From the NCBI GenBank assembly GCA_934168305.1, contig CAKPNF010000009.1, positions 4,718 through 68,717 on the forward strand: DNA of 64,000 bases, in the 5' to 3' direction. The translations under genes and the position numbers were made by a program. This document shows positions 1 through 9,014 of this stretch, piece after piece. The DNA comes from an uncultured Clostridia bacterium (GTDB lineage: Bacteria; Bacillota; Clostridia; TANB77; CAG-508). How positions within the stretch are numbered: position 1 is the first letter of the stretch; every line of letters begins with the position of its first letter. The notes under the pieces are model-generated. The model did not search any database. It saw only the letters and a program-made list of their open reading frames with translations, and had not been told where the DNA came from.

Positions 1-1625
1 TTACAATAGAAGGTGATAAATTTACACCACAAGAAATATCAGCAATGATATTACAAAAATTAAAAGCAGATGCTGAAAATTATTTAGGACAAAAAGTAAC
101 ACAAGCAGTTATTACAGTTCCAGCTTATTTCAATGATAGTCAAAGACAAGCAACAAAAGATGCTGGTAAAATAGCAGGACTTGAAGTATTAAGAATTATA
201 AATGAACCAACAGCAGCAGCTTTAGCATATGGAATGGATAAAGAACAAGACCAAAAAATATTAATATATGACTTAGGTGGAGGAACATTCGACGTTTCTA
301 TACTAGACATTGGTGATGGTGTATTTGAAGTTTTATCTACAAGTGGTAATACACATTTAGGTGGAGATGATTTTGATAATGCAATTATTAATTATTTAGT
401 AGATGAGTTCAAAAAATCAAATGGAATTGATTTAAAATCAGATAAAATGGCAATGCAAAGATTAAAAGAAGCAGCTGAAAAAGCTAAAATAGAATTATCA
501 GGTGTTCAACAAACACAAATCAACTTACCATTTATTACAGCTGATTCAACAGGTCCAAAACATTTAGATGTAACATTAACAAGATCTAAGTTTGAAGAAT
601 TAATCCATGATTTAGTAGAAGCTACAGCAGGACCAGTTAACCAAGCTTTAAAAGATGCAGGATTAACAGCAAATGATATTCATAAAGTATTATTAGTTGG
701 TGGTTCTACAAGAGTTCCAGCTGTTCAAGAAGTTGTTAAGAGAATAACAGGTAAAGAACCAGATAAAGGAATAAATCCAGATGAATGTGTTGCAATTGGT
801 GCATCAATTCAAGGTGGTGTTTTATCAGGAGATGTTAAAGATTTAGTATTATTAGACGTAACACCATTATCATTAGGTATTGAAACATATGGTGGAGTAT
901 TTACAAAATTAATTGAAAGAAACACAACAATACCAACTAAAAAATCACAAATATTCTCAACAGCAGCAGATGGTCAAACATCAGTTGAAGTTCACGTATT
1001 ACAAGGTGAAAGAGAAATGGCTGCATACAACAAAACATTAGGAAGATTCCAATTAACAGGAATTCCAGCAGCACCAAGAGGAGTACCTCAAATTGAAGTA
1101 ACATTTGATATAGATGCAAATGGTATAGTTCATGTATCAGCAAAAGATATGGCTACAGGAAATCAACAAGATGTATCAATTACAGCATCAACAAACTTAA
1201 CAGATGAAGATATAGATAGAGCTGTTAAAGATGCTGAAGCTCATGCTGAAGAAGATAAAAAGAAAAAAGAAGAAATTGAAGTTAAAAATAATGCTGAAAG
1301 CTTAGTTTACAACAGTGAGAAAACATTAAATGACTTAGGAGATAAAATAAGCGGAGAAGAAAAAGCTAAAGTTGAAACTGAAATAGATAATACTAAAAAA
1401 GCATTAGAGACAAATGATACTGAAAAAATCAAAGAGGCTACTGAAAAATTAACAAAAGTATTTTATGATATGTCAGAACAATTATATAAAAATGCAAATC
1501 CAAATGGAGCACAAGGTGTAGACCCAAATGCAGCAGCTGGAGCAGATAATGGTTCAGATGCAAATAATGGTGGAGACAATGGTGATGTTTATGATGCTGA
1601 TTATAAGGTTGAAGATGATAAATAG
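1..1625 (+). CDS. dnaK: Chaperone DnaK (Hsp70), 5' end outside the window
   Basis: ATP-dependent Hsp70 chaperone that works with DnaJ and GrpE in cytosolic protein folding. The reading frame is open from base 3, so the N-terminal part of the ATPase domain is missing at the window edge. Visible are the ATPase-domain motifs VPAYFNDSQRQATKDAG and IYDLGGGTFDVS, the LLVGGSTRVPAVQ segment, the linker DLVLLDVTPLSLGIE, the substrate-binding beta domain, the helical lid, and an acidic Gly/Asn/Asp-rich tail ending EDDK. dnaJ follows directly, the usual hrcA-grpE-dnaK-dnaJ order; hrcA and grpE would lie upstream, outside the window. Identity is certain; only the start is missing. Confidence 0.98.
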   Translation, partial: TIEGDKFTPQEISAMILQKLKADAENYLGQKVTQAVITVPAYFNDSQRQATKDAGKIAGLEVLRIINEPTAAALAYGMDKEQDQKILIYDLGGGTFDVSILDIGDGVFEVLSTSGNTHLGGDDFDNAIINYLVDEFKKSNGIDLKSDKMAMQRLKEAAEKAKIELSGVQQTQINLPFITADSTGPKHLDVTLTRSKFEELIHDLVEATAGPVNQALKDAGLTANDIHKVLLVGGSTRVPAVQEVVKRITGKEPDKGINPDECVAIGASIQGGVLSGDVKDLVLLDVTPLSLGIETYGGVFTKLIERNTTIPTKKSQIFSTAADGQTSVEVHVLQGEREMAAYNKTLGRFQLTGIPAAPRGVPQIEVTFDIDANGIVHVSAKDMATGNQQDVSITASTNLTDEDIDRAVKDAEAHAEEDKKKKEEIEVKNNAESLVYNSEKTLNDLGDKISGEEKAKVETEIDNTKKALETNDTEKIKEATEKLTKVFYDMSEQLYKNANPNGAQGVDPNAAAGADNGSDANNGGDNGDVYDADYKVEDDK

Positions 1626-1645
1626 AAATTAAATAAAATGAAAAC

Positions 1646-1722
1646 TTCGGGATTTTGGGGCCACCACTTCAAATCCCGAAAAAATTATCCGGGATTTGGA
1701 GTGGTGGCCCCAAAATCCCGAA
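1646..1722. repeat. Large inverted repeat between dnaK and dnaJ (REPIN-like)
   Basis: Two arms of about 34 bases (1646-1680 and 1689-1722) are near-perfect reverse complements around an 8-base spacer. Each arm is also an internal hairpin, CGGGATTT...AAATCCCG, enclosing the core TGGGGCCACCAC. It lies just upstream of the dnaJ ribosome binding site, so in RNA it could fold into one long hairpin or two short ones and alter dnaJ expression. It shares its design with palindromes at 14110, 17969 and 19551. Confidence 0.85.
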
Positions 1723-1740
1723 AATTATATGGAGGAAAAA

Positions 1741-2907
1741 ATGGCTAATAAAAGAGATTTTTATGAGGTTTTAGGTGTTGATAAAAATGCAACAGATGAT
1801 GAATTAAAAAAAGCTTATAGAAAAATGGCTAAAAAATATCATCCAGATGCAAACCCAGATAATAAAGAAGAAGCAGAAAAGAAATTCAAAGAAGTAAATG
1901 AAGCATATGAAACACTTTCTAATCCTCAAAAAAGAAGAATGTACGACCAATTTGGAACAGCAGACCCACAAGGATTTGGTGGTGCTGGAGGACCATTTGG
2001 AGGTGGAAGTTATACATATTCAACTTCTGGTTTTGATGGATTTGGCGATTTTGGAGATTTAGGTGATATATTTTCAAGTTTTTTCGGAGGAGGATTTGGA
2101 GGTAATAGTAGACAATCTTCTAGAAGAAATAATGGACCAAGAAAAGGCTCAGATTTAAATTTGAAAATGGATATTACATTTGAGGAAGCTTTCTTAGGTG
2201 TTGAAAAAGAGGTTGTAATAACAAGAAATGAAACATGTGAACATTGTCATGGAACAGGGGCAAAACCTGGAACAAATCCAATAAAATGTCCTGATTGTCA
2301 TGGAACAGGTCAAGTAACACAAGTTCAAAATACAATATTAGGTCAAGTTCAAACTTCTAGAACATGTGGTAAATGTCATGGAACAGGAGAAGTTATCACA
2401 GAGATATGTGAAAATTGTAAAGGTAAAGGAACTATAAGAAAACAACCAAAAATTAAAGTAAAAATTCCAGCAGGAATTGATGATAATCAAACGGTTGTAT
2501 TAAGAGGAGAAGGCGAACCTGGAATAAAGGGTGGACCTAAAGGAGATTTATATATTACTTTACGAATTAAAAGACATAGCATTTATACAAGAAAAGGTAA
2601 TAATGTTTTATGTGATATACCAATTACTATAACACAAGCAACGTTAGGTGCAGAACTTGAAATACCTATGGTTGATGGAAGTAAAGAAAAGTATAAAATT
2701 CCAGAAGGAACTCAAACAGGTACTAAATTTACAATTAGAAATAAAGGATTTAAATATGTTAATTCGACATCAGAAGGAGATTTCGTATTTACAGTGCAAG
2801 TGCAAACACCAAAAAGATTAACAAAAGAACAAAGAGATTTGTTAACACAACTTGCTAAGACAATGAATGAACAACCACCAGTTAAGAAAAAAGGAATATT
2901 TGGATAA
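1741..2907 (+). CDS. dnaJ: Chaperone DnaJ (Hsp40)
   Basis: J-domain co-chaperone that stimulates DnaK ATPase and delivers unfolded clients. Domains in order: J domain (about residues 5-70, with the HPD motif in KYHPDANPD), a Gly/Phe-rich linker (about 75-125), and a zinc-finger region with four CxxCxGxG repeats (CEHCHGTG, CPDCHGTG, CGKCHGTG, CENCKGKG). The C-terminal substrate-binding beta domains follow. Length 388 residues is normal for a type I DnaJ. The frame is open further upstream, but ATG at 1741 is chosen because GGAGG at 1731-1735 precedes it and MANKRDFYEVLGV is the expected N-terminus. Probably co-transcribed with dnaK through the intergenic palindrome. Confidence 0.98.
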   Translation: MANKRDFYEVLGVDKNATDDELKKAYRKMAKKYHPDANPDNKEEAEKKFKEVNEAYETLSNPQKRRMYDQFGTADPQGFGGAGGPFGGGSYTYSTSGFDGFGDFGDLGDIFSSFFGGGFGGNSRQSSRRNNGPRKGSDLNLKMDITFEEAFLGVEKEVVITRNETCEHCHGTGAKPGTNPIKCPDCHGTGQVTQVQNTILGQVQTSRTCGKCHGTGEVITEICENCKGKGTIRKQPKIKVKIPAGIDDNQTVVLRGEGEPGIKGGPKGDLYITLRIKRHSIYTRKGNNVLCDIPITITQATLGAELEIPMVDGSKEKYKIPEGTQTGTKFTIRNKGFKYVNSTSEGDFVFTVQVQTPKRLTKEQRDLLTQLAKTMNEQPPVKKKGIFG

Positions 2908-3001
2908 AAAAGTTGTTAAAGGGAATTAAAATGAACTCAAATTATTAGACAAAAAAGTTTAATAAATAGGACTCATTTCAATTCCTTTTAATAACTTTTT
3001 T
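2905..3001 (+). terminator. Long hairpin after dnaJ, probable terminator
   Basis: Arms of about 32 bases at 2905-2938 and 2970-3001 are imperfect reverse complements. The right arm ends in a T run (AACTTTTTT). It closes the dnaK-dnaJ transcript before the separate promoter at 3012. The arms are much longer than an ordinary terminator needs, so this may be a captured palindromic element. Confidence 0.7.
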
Positions 3002-3011
3002 GATATTTTAC

Positions 3012-3040
3012 TAGACAGAAAAACTAATAAAAGGTATAAT
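3012..3040 (+). promoter_or_regulatory. Sigma-A-type promoter for the glycan genes
   Basis: TAGACA at 3012-3017 and TATAAT at 3035-3040 are separated by 17 bases. A transcription start near 3047 lies after the upstream ATG at 3045. This supports the downstream ATG at 3069 as the start of the first gene. Confidence 0.6.
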
Positions 3041-3068
3041 AAAAATGAAAAAGAAAAAGGTGAAAACA

Positions 3069-3542
3069 ATGAAAAAAAAAGTATTATTTATATCAAGTAC
3101 AGGGGGACATTTAAATGAATTATTACAATTATCTCCATTATTTAAAAAATATGATTATAAAATAATAACTGAAAAAGATAAAGCAAATCAAAATCTAGAA
3201 AAAGAATATGGGGAAAAATTATTTTTTTTACCATATGGAACAAGAGCAAAATTATTTACATACGTATTCAAATATTTTTATTTATGTTTAAAAACTATAT
3301 ATTTATATTTTAAAATAAAACCAGATGTAATAGTAACAACAGGAACACATACGGCAGGTCCGATGTGTTATTTAGGAAAGATATTTGGAAGTAAAATAAT
3401 ATACATAGAAACATTTGCAAATAAAAATAAAAAAACAGCAACAGGAAGACTAATTTACCCAATAGCTGATTTATTTATTGTGCAATGGGAAGAAATGCTT
3501 AAACTATATCCAAAAGCTGTATATGGAGGATCAATTTATTAG
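3069..3542 (+). CDS. Alg14-like glycosyltransferase membrane subunit
   Basis: Related to Alg14/PssD/Cps14F, the membrane-anchoring partner of a two-part glycosyltransferase that adds a sugar to a lipid-linked acceptor on the cytoplasmic face. The N-terminus KKVLFISSTGGHLNELLQL is the typical nucleotide-sugar fold start with the STGGH loop. PDVIVTTGTHTAGPMCYLGK and the hydrophobic stretch around residues 70-90 fit the family. ATG at 3069 is chosen because AAAGGTG sits 6-7 bases upstream and the predicted transcript starts after the alternative ATG at 3045. The Alg13-like catalytic partner follows 31 bases later. Exact sugar and acceptor cannot be told. Confidence 0.82.
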   Translation: MKKKVLFISSTGGHLNELLQLSPLFKKYDYKIITEKDKANQNLEKEYGEKLFFLPYGTRAKLFTYVFKYFYLCLKTIYLYFKIKPDVIVTTGTHTAGPMCYLGKIFGSKIIYIETFANKNKKTATGRLIYPIADLFIVQWEEMLKLYPKAVYGGSIY

Positions 3543-3573
3543 AAAATATCTTTTTTAATATGGGGGTAAGAAA

Positions 3574-4053
3574 ATGATATTAGTATTATTAGGAACTCAA
3601 AATAATAGTTTTCACAGACTATTAGAAGAAGTGGATAAAAATATAAAAGATGGGACAATAAAAGAAGAAGTAATTGTACAATCAGGATATACAAAATTTC
3701 AATCTCATAGAATGAGAATAATTGATTTAATGTCAAAAGAACAATTAGCTGAATTTCAAGAAGAAGCAACTTTAATAATAACACATGGTGGAGTGGGGTC
3801 AATTGTATCATCAATAGAAAAAGGAAAAAAAGTAATAGCCGTTCCACGAATGCATGAATATGGTGAACATGTAAATAATCATCAGAAAGAAATAGTTGAA
3901 GATTTTAATAATAAAGGTTATATAATAGGAATAAAAAAAGTAGAGGATTTAAAAGATGCTATAATTAGATCAAAAAAATTTGAACCTAAAAAATATCAGC
4001 CAAATAATAAGAAAATGTTAGAGATAATAGAAAATTTTATTGATAAAATCTAA
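3574..4053 (+). CDS. Alg13-like glycosyltransferase catalytic subunit
   Basis: Family GT28 C-terminal-domain protein (Alg13/PssE/Cps14G type) that supplies the nucleotide-sugar binding half to the preceding Alg14-like protein. MILVLLGTQ at the N-terminus and ITHGGVGSI followed by KKVIAVPRMHEYGEHVNNHQ form the usual donor-binding signature. At 159 residues it matches single-domain Alg13-type proteins rather than full-length MurG. In capsule loci such pairs commonly make a beta-1,4 linkage; applying that here is inference. The ribosome binding site GGGGGTAAG is immediately upstream. Confidence 0.85.
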   Translation: MILVLLGTQNNSFHRLLEEVDKNIKDGTIKEEVIVQSGYTKFQSHRMRIIDLMSKEQLAEFQEEATLIITHGGVGSIVSSIEKGKKVIAVPRMHEYGEHVNNHQKEIVEDFNNKGYIIGIKKVEDLKDAIIRSKKFEPKKYQPNNKKMLEIIENFIDKI

Positions 4054-4073
4054 TTTTTAAGAAAGGATACAAC

Positions 4074-5102
4074 ATGAATGAAGATAGAATTACAAGTCCA
4101 GAGTTAGAAAACGATGGAGAAGAAAGACTTGAAAACACAATAAGACCTCAGAGTTTAGATGAATATATAGGACAAGATAAAGTGAAAGAAAATATGAAAG
4201 TATATATTGAAGCAGCAAAAAAAAGAGGAGAAGCATTAGATCATGTTTTATTATATGGACCTCCAGGCTTAGGAAAGACTACACTTTCAAATATAATAGC
4301 AAACGAAATGGGAACAAATATAAAGATAACATCTGGTCCAGCAATAGAAAAACCAGGAGATTTAGCATCATTATTAACAAATTTATCAGAAAATGATGTG
4401 CTTTTTATAGATGAAATCCACAGATTAAGCAAAAATGTGGAAGAAATATTGTATCCAGCTTTGGAGGATTATACAATTGATATTATGATAGGAAAAGGTC
4501 CAAGTGCTAGATCAATAAGACTGGATTTGCCAAAATTTACACTAATAGGAGCAACGACAAAAGCTGGTTCACTTACAACACCATTAAGAGACAGATTTGG
4601 TATTGTAAATAGATTAGAACTATATTCAGTAGATAATTTAGCAAAAATAGTTAAAAGAACAGCAAAAATATTAGATGTAAAAATCGATGAACAAGCAGCA
4701 ATAGAAATAGCAAGGAGATCAAGGGGAACACCTAGAATTGCAAATAGATTATTAAAAAGGGTTAGGGATTATGCAGTAGTTTTGGGTGATGGAGATATTG
4801 ATTTAAAAATTGCTAAACATACTTTAAATAAATTGGAAATCGATGAATTAGGATTAGATGAAATAGATAGAAAATTATTAGATACTATGATTGTTCAATA
4901 TGGAGGTAGACCTGTTGGTATAGAGGCATTAGCTGTTTCTATAGGTGAAGAGGTAGAAACTATTGAGGATGTATATGAACCATATTTAATTCAAATAGGT
5001 TTTATATCAAGAACATTAAGAGGAAGAGTTGTGTTACCACCAGCTTATAAACATTTAGGATATGAATATAAAGGCGAAAGTGGACAACAAAGTTTTATTT
5101 AG
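4074..5102 (+). CDS. ruvB: Holliday junction branch migration ATPase RuvB
   Basis: Hexameric AAA+ motor that drives Holliday junction branch migration with RuvA. Walker A GPPGLGKTT, Walker B VLFIDEIHRL, sensor 1 GATTKAG and the arginine-finger segment LRDRFG are all present. The C-terminal winged-helix domain ends with the DNA-contact stretch GFISRTLRGRVVLPPAYKHLG. Length 342 residues is normal. ruvA is not adjacent. The gene sits inside a run of glycan genes, with ribosome binding site AAGGA upstream and a 46-base gap downstream. Confidence 0.98.
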   Translation: MNEDRITSPELENDGEERLENTIRPQSLDEYIGQDKVKENMKVYIEAAKKRGEALDHVLLYGPPGLGKTTLSNIIANEMGTNIKITSGPAIEKPGDLASLLTNLSENDVLFIDEIHRLSKNVEEILYPALEDYTIDIMIGKGPSARSIRLDLPKFTLIGATTKAGSLTTPLRDRFGIVNRLELYSVDNLAKIVKRTAKILDVKIDEQAAIEIARRSRGTPRIANRLLKRVRDYAVVLGDGDIDLKIAKHTLNKLEIDELGLDEIDRKLLDTMIVQYGGRPVGIEALAVSIGEEVETIEDVYEPYLIQIGFISRTLRGRVVLPPAYKHLGYEYKGESGQQSFI

Positions 5103-5148
5103 ATAAAGATATGTAATAATTTAATTTTGAAAGTAGAGAGGGAAACAA

Positions 5149-6657
5149 ATGAAAAAATATAAAGAATACGTTTTTCTATTTATTATAGTTTTGGTGTTAT
5201 GCTTATTGGTATTAAGTTCATCACCATTATATAAGGGATTACCAGATATAGATTCGTCTGTATTCCAAGTAATGGGAAAAGGAATGTTAGAACATAAAAT
5301 AATGTATAAAGAATTATTTGATCATAAAGGACCAATAGTATATATTATAAACGCTTTAGCCTTTATGATAAGTAATAATTATGGATTATTTATAATTGAA
5401 ACTATCATTTTTTATATAGGAACAATATTTGTATATAAAACATCTAGAATTGTACTATCAAAAAAGACATCGATAATTGTAAATTTGTTATATATGTTAA
5501 TTTCATTTAGATATTTTTATGGAGGAAATTTTACAGAAGAATATTCAATTACACTTATGAGTATTGCAATGTATTTCATAATAAAAATATTACAGAATAA
5601 AGAAATTGATAAAAAACTATATTGGATAATGATAGGGGCGACATTTACAATAAATTTATTAATAAAACCAACATATATATCAATATGGATTGCATTTGGA
5701 ATAGTACAACTAATTGCATCTATAAAAGATAAAAAAATAAAAGAATTAATAAAAAGTATAGGTTATATGTTGATTGGAATTTTGATTATATCAGTTCCAA
5801 TAATATTTTATTTAATTATTAATAACGATATTAAAGATTTTATTGATGCATATATAGGAATGAACATGAAATATTCTGATAGCTCAATACAAAAAAGAAT
5901 AATAAAATTCAAAGAATTAATGACTAGATATAAATATAATCAATATTTATTACTAATGCTGATTAGCAATATAGCAATTATATTTAATAAAAAAATAAAT
6001 AAACGAACAAAGAACTTTATAACATTATTTGCGGTAATTTCACTCGTATTAACAGCATGGGCACCAAATGTGTATAGTCATTATTTAATACAATTATCAC
6101 CAGCTATATCTTTGGAAGTTATATTTTTATTTTATTTAATAGAACAAAAATTAAAAGAAAAAGAAATATTACAAAATAAAATAATTAGACAACTTCCTGT
6201 GAATTTTATATATATTTGTGTGATATTTTTTGTTACATTAAATGTTTTTAATATAACAACTAAAGCTAATGGAATATTCTCAAAGAAAATTAAAAAAGAT
6301 CAATTGGTAATAGATAAAGCAAGTGAAATAAATAATTATCTAGATGAAGATGATAAAATTTTAGTTTTAGGAAGTAGTTCATATTATTATTTATTATTTA
6401 ATAAACAACCTGAGTTTAAGTATTTTTTTCAATATCCATTAATAAGATATGATGAAAAAATTAAAGATGAAACTGCTAAATATATAAGGGAAAATAAACC
6501 TAAGGTAATAATAGATGAAGAATATAGAGATATGGATGTATGTGGTCAACAAGTAAATATACAAACATATGGTGAAAATCTATTAGAAGATGTAACACAA
6601 AATTATGAAGAACATGATATTGGTTTATTAAAATATTATGTTTTAAAAGGAGAATAA
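5149..6657 (+). CDS. Membrane GT-C-like glycosyltransferase (GT39/PMT-like)
   Basis: Polytopic membrane protein of 502 residues with roughly ten hydrophobic segments and a soluble C-terminal region. Near the N-terminus it carries DIDSSVFQVMGKGMLEHK followed by KELFDHKGPIVYIIN, an acidic first-loop arrangement typical of polyprenyl-phosphate-sugar-dependent GT-C enzymes. Such enzymes transfer a sugar from a lipid carrier on the outer face of the membrane. The donor and acceptor are unknown. It is followed three bases later by a flavoprotein gene, suggesting translational coupling in a glycan operon. Confidence 0.7.
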   Translation: MKKYKEYVFLFIIVLVLCLLVLSSSPLYKGLPDIDSSVFQVMGKGMLEHKIMYKELFDHKGPIVYIINALAFMISNNYGLFIIETIIFYIGTIFVYKTSRIVLSKKTSIIVNLLYMLISFRYFYGGNFTEEYSITLMSIAMYFIIKILQNKEIDKKLYWIMIGATFTINLLIKPTYISIWIAFGIVQLIASIKDKKIKELIKSIGYMLIGILIISVPIIFYLIINNDIKDFIDAYIGMNMKYSDSSIQKRIIKFKELMTRYKYNQYLLLMLISNIAIIFNKKINKRTKNFITLFAVISLVLTAWAPNVYSHYLIQLSPAISLEVIFLFYLIEQKLKEKEILQNKIIRQLPVNFIYICVIFFVTLNVFNITTKANGIFSKKIKKDQLVIDKASEINNYLDEDDKILVLGSSSYYYLLFNKQPEFKYFFQYPLIRYDEKIKDETAKYIRENKPKVIIDEEYRDMDVCGQQVNIQTYGENLLEDVTQNYEEHDIGLLKYYVLKGE

Positions 6658-6660
6658 AAA

Positions 6661-7983
6661 ATGAAAATAGGAATAATTGGAGCAGGATATAGTGGATTAA
6701 CAATAGCAAAAGAATTAGAAGAAAAAGGTCAAGAAGTAACAATTTTTGAAAGACAACCTTATGTAGGCGGGATGGTAGATACAATAGAAATATTTGATAC
6801 TAGATTAGAAAAATATTATAGACATATTTTTAAAAGTGATAAAGAAGCAATAAATTTGATAAAAGAAATGGGATTAGAAAATGAATTAATATGGCCTGCA
6901 ACAAAAATGGGATATCTTACAAATAAAAGACCTTATTTATTTGGAACTCCAATATCATTATTAAAATTTAAACCACTAAATTTTGTGCAAAAATTAAGAT
7001 TTGGTTTTAATGTAATACATATAAAATTAATTAATGACTATAAAAAATTAGAAAAAGTAACAGCAGAAAAATGGTTAAAAGATAGAATTGGAGATAAAGT
7101 ATATTCACAAGTTTGGGAACCATTATTGATATCAAAATTTGGAGAAAGAAAAGACCAGATAAGTATGGCTTGGCTATGGGGAAAAATTAAATTAAGAAGT
7201 ACATCAAGCACACCTGAAGGTGAACAGTTAGGATATATAAAAGGAAGTTATCAAAAATTAACAGATAACTTTTATAAATATTTATTGAATAAAAATGTAG
7301 ATATTAAGTTGAAAACAAGTGTTAAAGAAGTAACAAAGAAAAATGATAAATATATAGTAAAATATACTAGAAATGAAAAAGAAGAAAAAGAAGAATTTGA
7401 TGTAATAGTATCAACAATTGATTACAAAGGTTTTGAAAAATTATTTGACAAATATATGAATGAAAAAGAAAAACAAAAAATTCAAAAAGTTAATTATACA
7501 TCAGCTAGAATAATGATGATTGTTGCTAATAAAAGTTTCAGTCCATTTTACTGGTTAAACATAGGTGATAATGATATACCTTTTGGAGGAATAATAGAAC
7601 ATACTAATTTTATCGACAAATCAAATTATGACAATAACCATATATTATATATTTCAAATTATATGACAGAAGATAATAAGTTATATAATGTATCAAAAGA
7701 AGAATTGTTAAAAGAATATATGAAATCTTTAATTAAAATAAATAAAGAATTTACAATGGAAAATATAAAAGATTATTATGTATTTGATGAAAAATATGCA
7801 CAGCCAATAATAGAATGTAATTATTCTGAATACATAATGAATGATAAATTAGAAAAAGAAAAAATATATTTATGTACAATGCCACAAATTTATCCAGAAG
7901 ACAGAGGAATGAATTATGCAATAAAATCAGGAATAAAATTAGCTAATAAAGTTCTAGAAGAAAATAGTAAAATAAATAAATAA
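6661..7983 (+). CDS. FAD-dependent oxidoreductase, UDP-galactopyranose mutase/protoporphyrinogen-oxidase-like
   Basis: Cytosolic flavoprotein with an N-terminal Rossmann FAD site, KIGIIGAGYSGLTIAKELEEKG, followed by the acidic residue in VTIFERQPYVGGMVDT. The amine-oxidase/UGM-like fold continues to a second FAD-contact region near the C-terminus (YPEDRGMNYAIKSGIKLAN). At 440 residues it is longer than classical UGM (about 370), so related glycan-locus flavoproteins are equally likely. Its place between a GT-C protein and a glycosidase-like protein argues for a sugar-nucleotide or lipid-linked-sugar substrate. Exact reaction not determined. Confidence 0.72.
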   Translation: MKIGIIGAGYSGLTIAKELEEKGQEVTIFERQPYVGGMVDTIEIFDTRLEKYYRHIFKSDKEAINLIKEMGLENELIWPATKMGYLTNKRPYLFGTPISLLKFKPLNFVQKLRFGFNVIHIKLINDYKKLEKVTAEKWLKDRIGDKVYSQVWEPLLISKFGERKDQISMAWLWGKIKLRSTSSTPEGEQLGYIKGSYQKLTDNFYKYLLNKNVDIKLKTSVKEVTKKNDKYIVKYTRNEKEEKEEFDVIVSTIDYKGFEKLFDKYMNEKEKQKIQKVNYTSARIMMIVANKSFSPFYWLNIGDNDIPFGGIIEHTNFIDKSNYDNNHILYISNYMTEDNKLYNVSKEELLKEYMKSLIKINKEFTMENIKDYYVFDEKYAQPIIECNYSEYIMNDKLEKEKIYLCTMPQIYPEDRGMNYAIKSGIKLANKVLEENSKINK

Positions 7984-7997
7984 AGGAAATTTAACAA

Positions 7998-8987
7998 ATG
8001 AATCAAAAGAAGATAAAAATAATACTAACAATATTTATAATAATATTATTTAGTATAGTTGTATTTTGTAATTTATGGTTGTTATATACAAAAAATAATT
8101 TTTATAAAATAGGTGATTGGAATAAATATAAAAATAACCCAGTTCTAGGAAATGAATATACTGGTTCAGTTTTTGATCCATATGTAATGATTGATTCTGA
8201 CGGGACATATAGAATGTACGTTTCATGGAGAAGAAAAGGAGCAATTGCGGTAACAACAAGTAATGATGGAATAAATTGGTCTGAATTACAAATTGTTTTA
8301 AATAGAGATGAATCAACAGGATGGGAAGATATAGTTAATAGAGCAACTGTTGTATATCATGATGAGGTATATCATATGTGGTATACAGGACAATCAAATC
8401 AAATTAGTAAAATAGGATATGCAACAAGTGAAGACGGATATAAATTTGTTAAACAAAATGAGCCAGTAATTGTTAATGAAAAAGAATGGGAAAAAGATTC
8501 AGTTATGAATCCACATGTTATATTTGATGAAGAAGAAAAAGTTTTTAAAATGTGGTATGCAGCAGGAGAAACATATGAGCCAGATGTTATAGCATATGCA
8601 ACAAGTAAAGATGGGATAACCTGGGAAAAGTATAGTCAAAATCCAATATTAAAAGCGAATGAAGATAAAAAAGCTTTGGATAGATATAAAGTTGGAGGAT
8701 GTGATGTACATAAGATTTCTAATAATTTATATGTAATGTTTTATATTGGTTATACTGATATCAATACTGCAAGAATATTTGTAGCAAAATCACAAGACGG
8801 AGTAAATTGGGTAAGAACAGGACAAACTATAATTGCACCGGAAAAGGGTAAATTTGATACAGAAGCGTGTTATAAACCATCCGCAATATTTGACGATAAA
8901 AACAATAGATGGATGCTTTGGTATAATGGAAGAACTGCAGATAAAGAATATATTGGATTAGCAATATGCAATAAAAAGGAAATTTAA
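7998..8987 (+). CDS. Membrane-anchored glycosidase-like beta-propeller protein
   Basis: An N-terminal membrane anchor (about residues 8-28) is followed by an extracellular five-bladed-propeller-type domain. Repeated motifs such as YRMYVSWR, YHMWYTGQS, FKMWYAAGE and WMLWYNGRT, alternating with ATSNDGINW / ATSEDGYKF / ATSKDGITW / AKSQDGVNW, are characteristic of GH32/GH43/GH130-like folds. Acidic residues in SVFDPYVMID and SVMNPHVIFDE are candidates for catalysis. It probably trims or binds a surface polysaccharide made by neighbouring enzymes. Whether it is an active hydrolase, a phosphorylase-like enzyme or a binding protein cannot be settled. Confidence 0.7.
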   Translation: MNQKKIKIILTIFIIILFSIVVFCNLWLLYTKNNFYKIGDWNKYKNNPVLGNEYTGSVFDPYVMIDSDGTYRMYVSWRRKGAIAVTTSNDGINWSELQIVLNRDESTGWEDIVNRATVVYHDEVYHMWYTGQSNQISKIGYATSEDGYKFVKQNEPVIVNEKEWEKDSVMNPHVIFDEEEKVFKMWYAAGETYEPDVIAYATSKDGITWEKYSQNPILKANEDKKALDRYKVGGCDVHKISNNLYVMFYIGYTDINTARIFVAKSQDGVNWVRTGQTIIAPEKGKFDTEACYKPSAIFDDKNNRWMLWYNGRTADKEYIGLAICNKKEI

Positions 8988-9014
8988 TTATTAAGATGAA
9001 GAGGAAAACTAAAA

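Noticed and set aside
1696..1740. Upstream extension of dnaJ from a TTG inside the palindrome
   Set aside because: The residues are translated palindrome sequence; ATG 1741 has a proper GGAGG and gives the family N-terminus.
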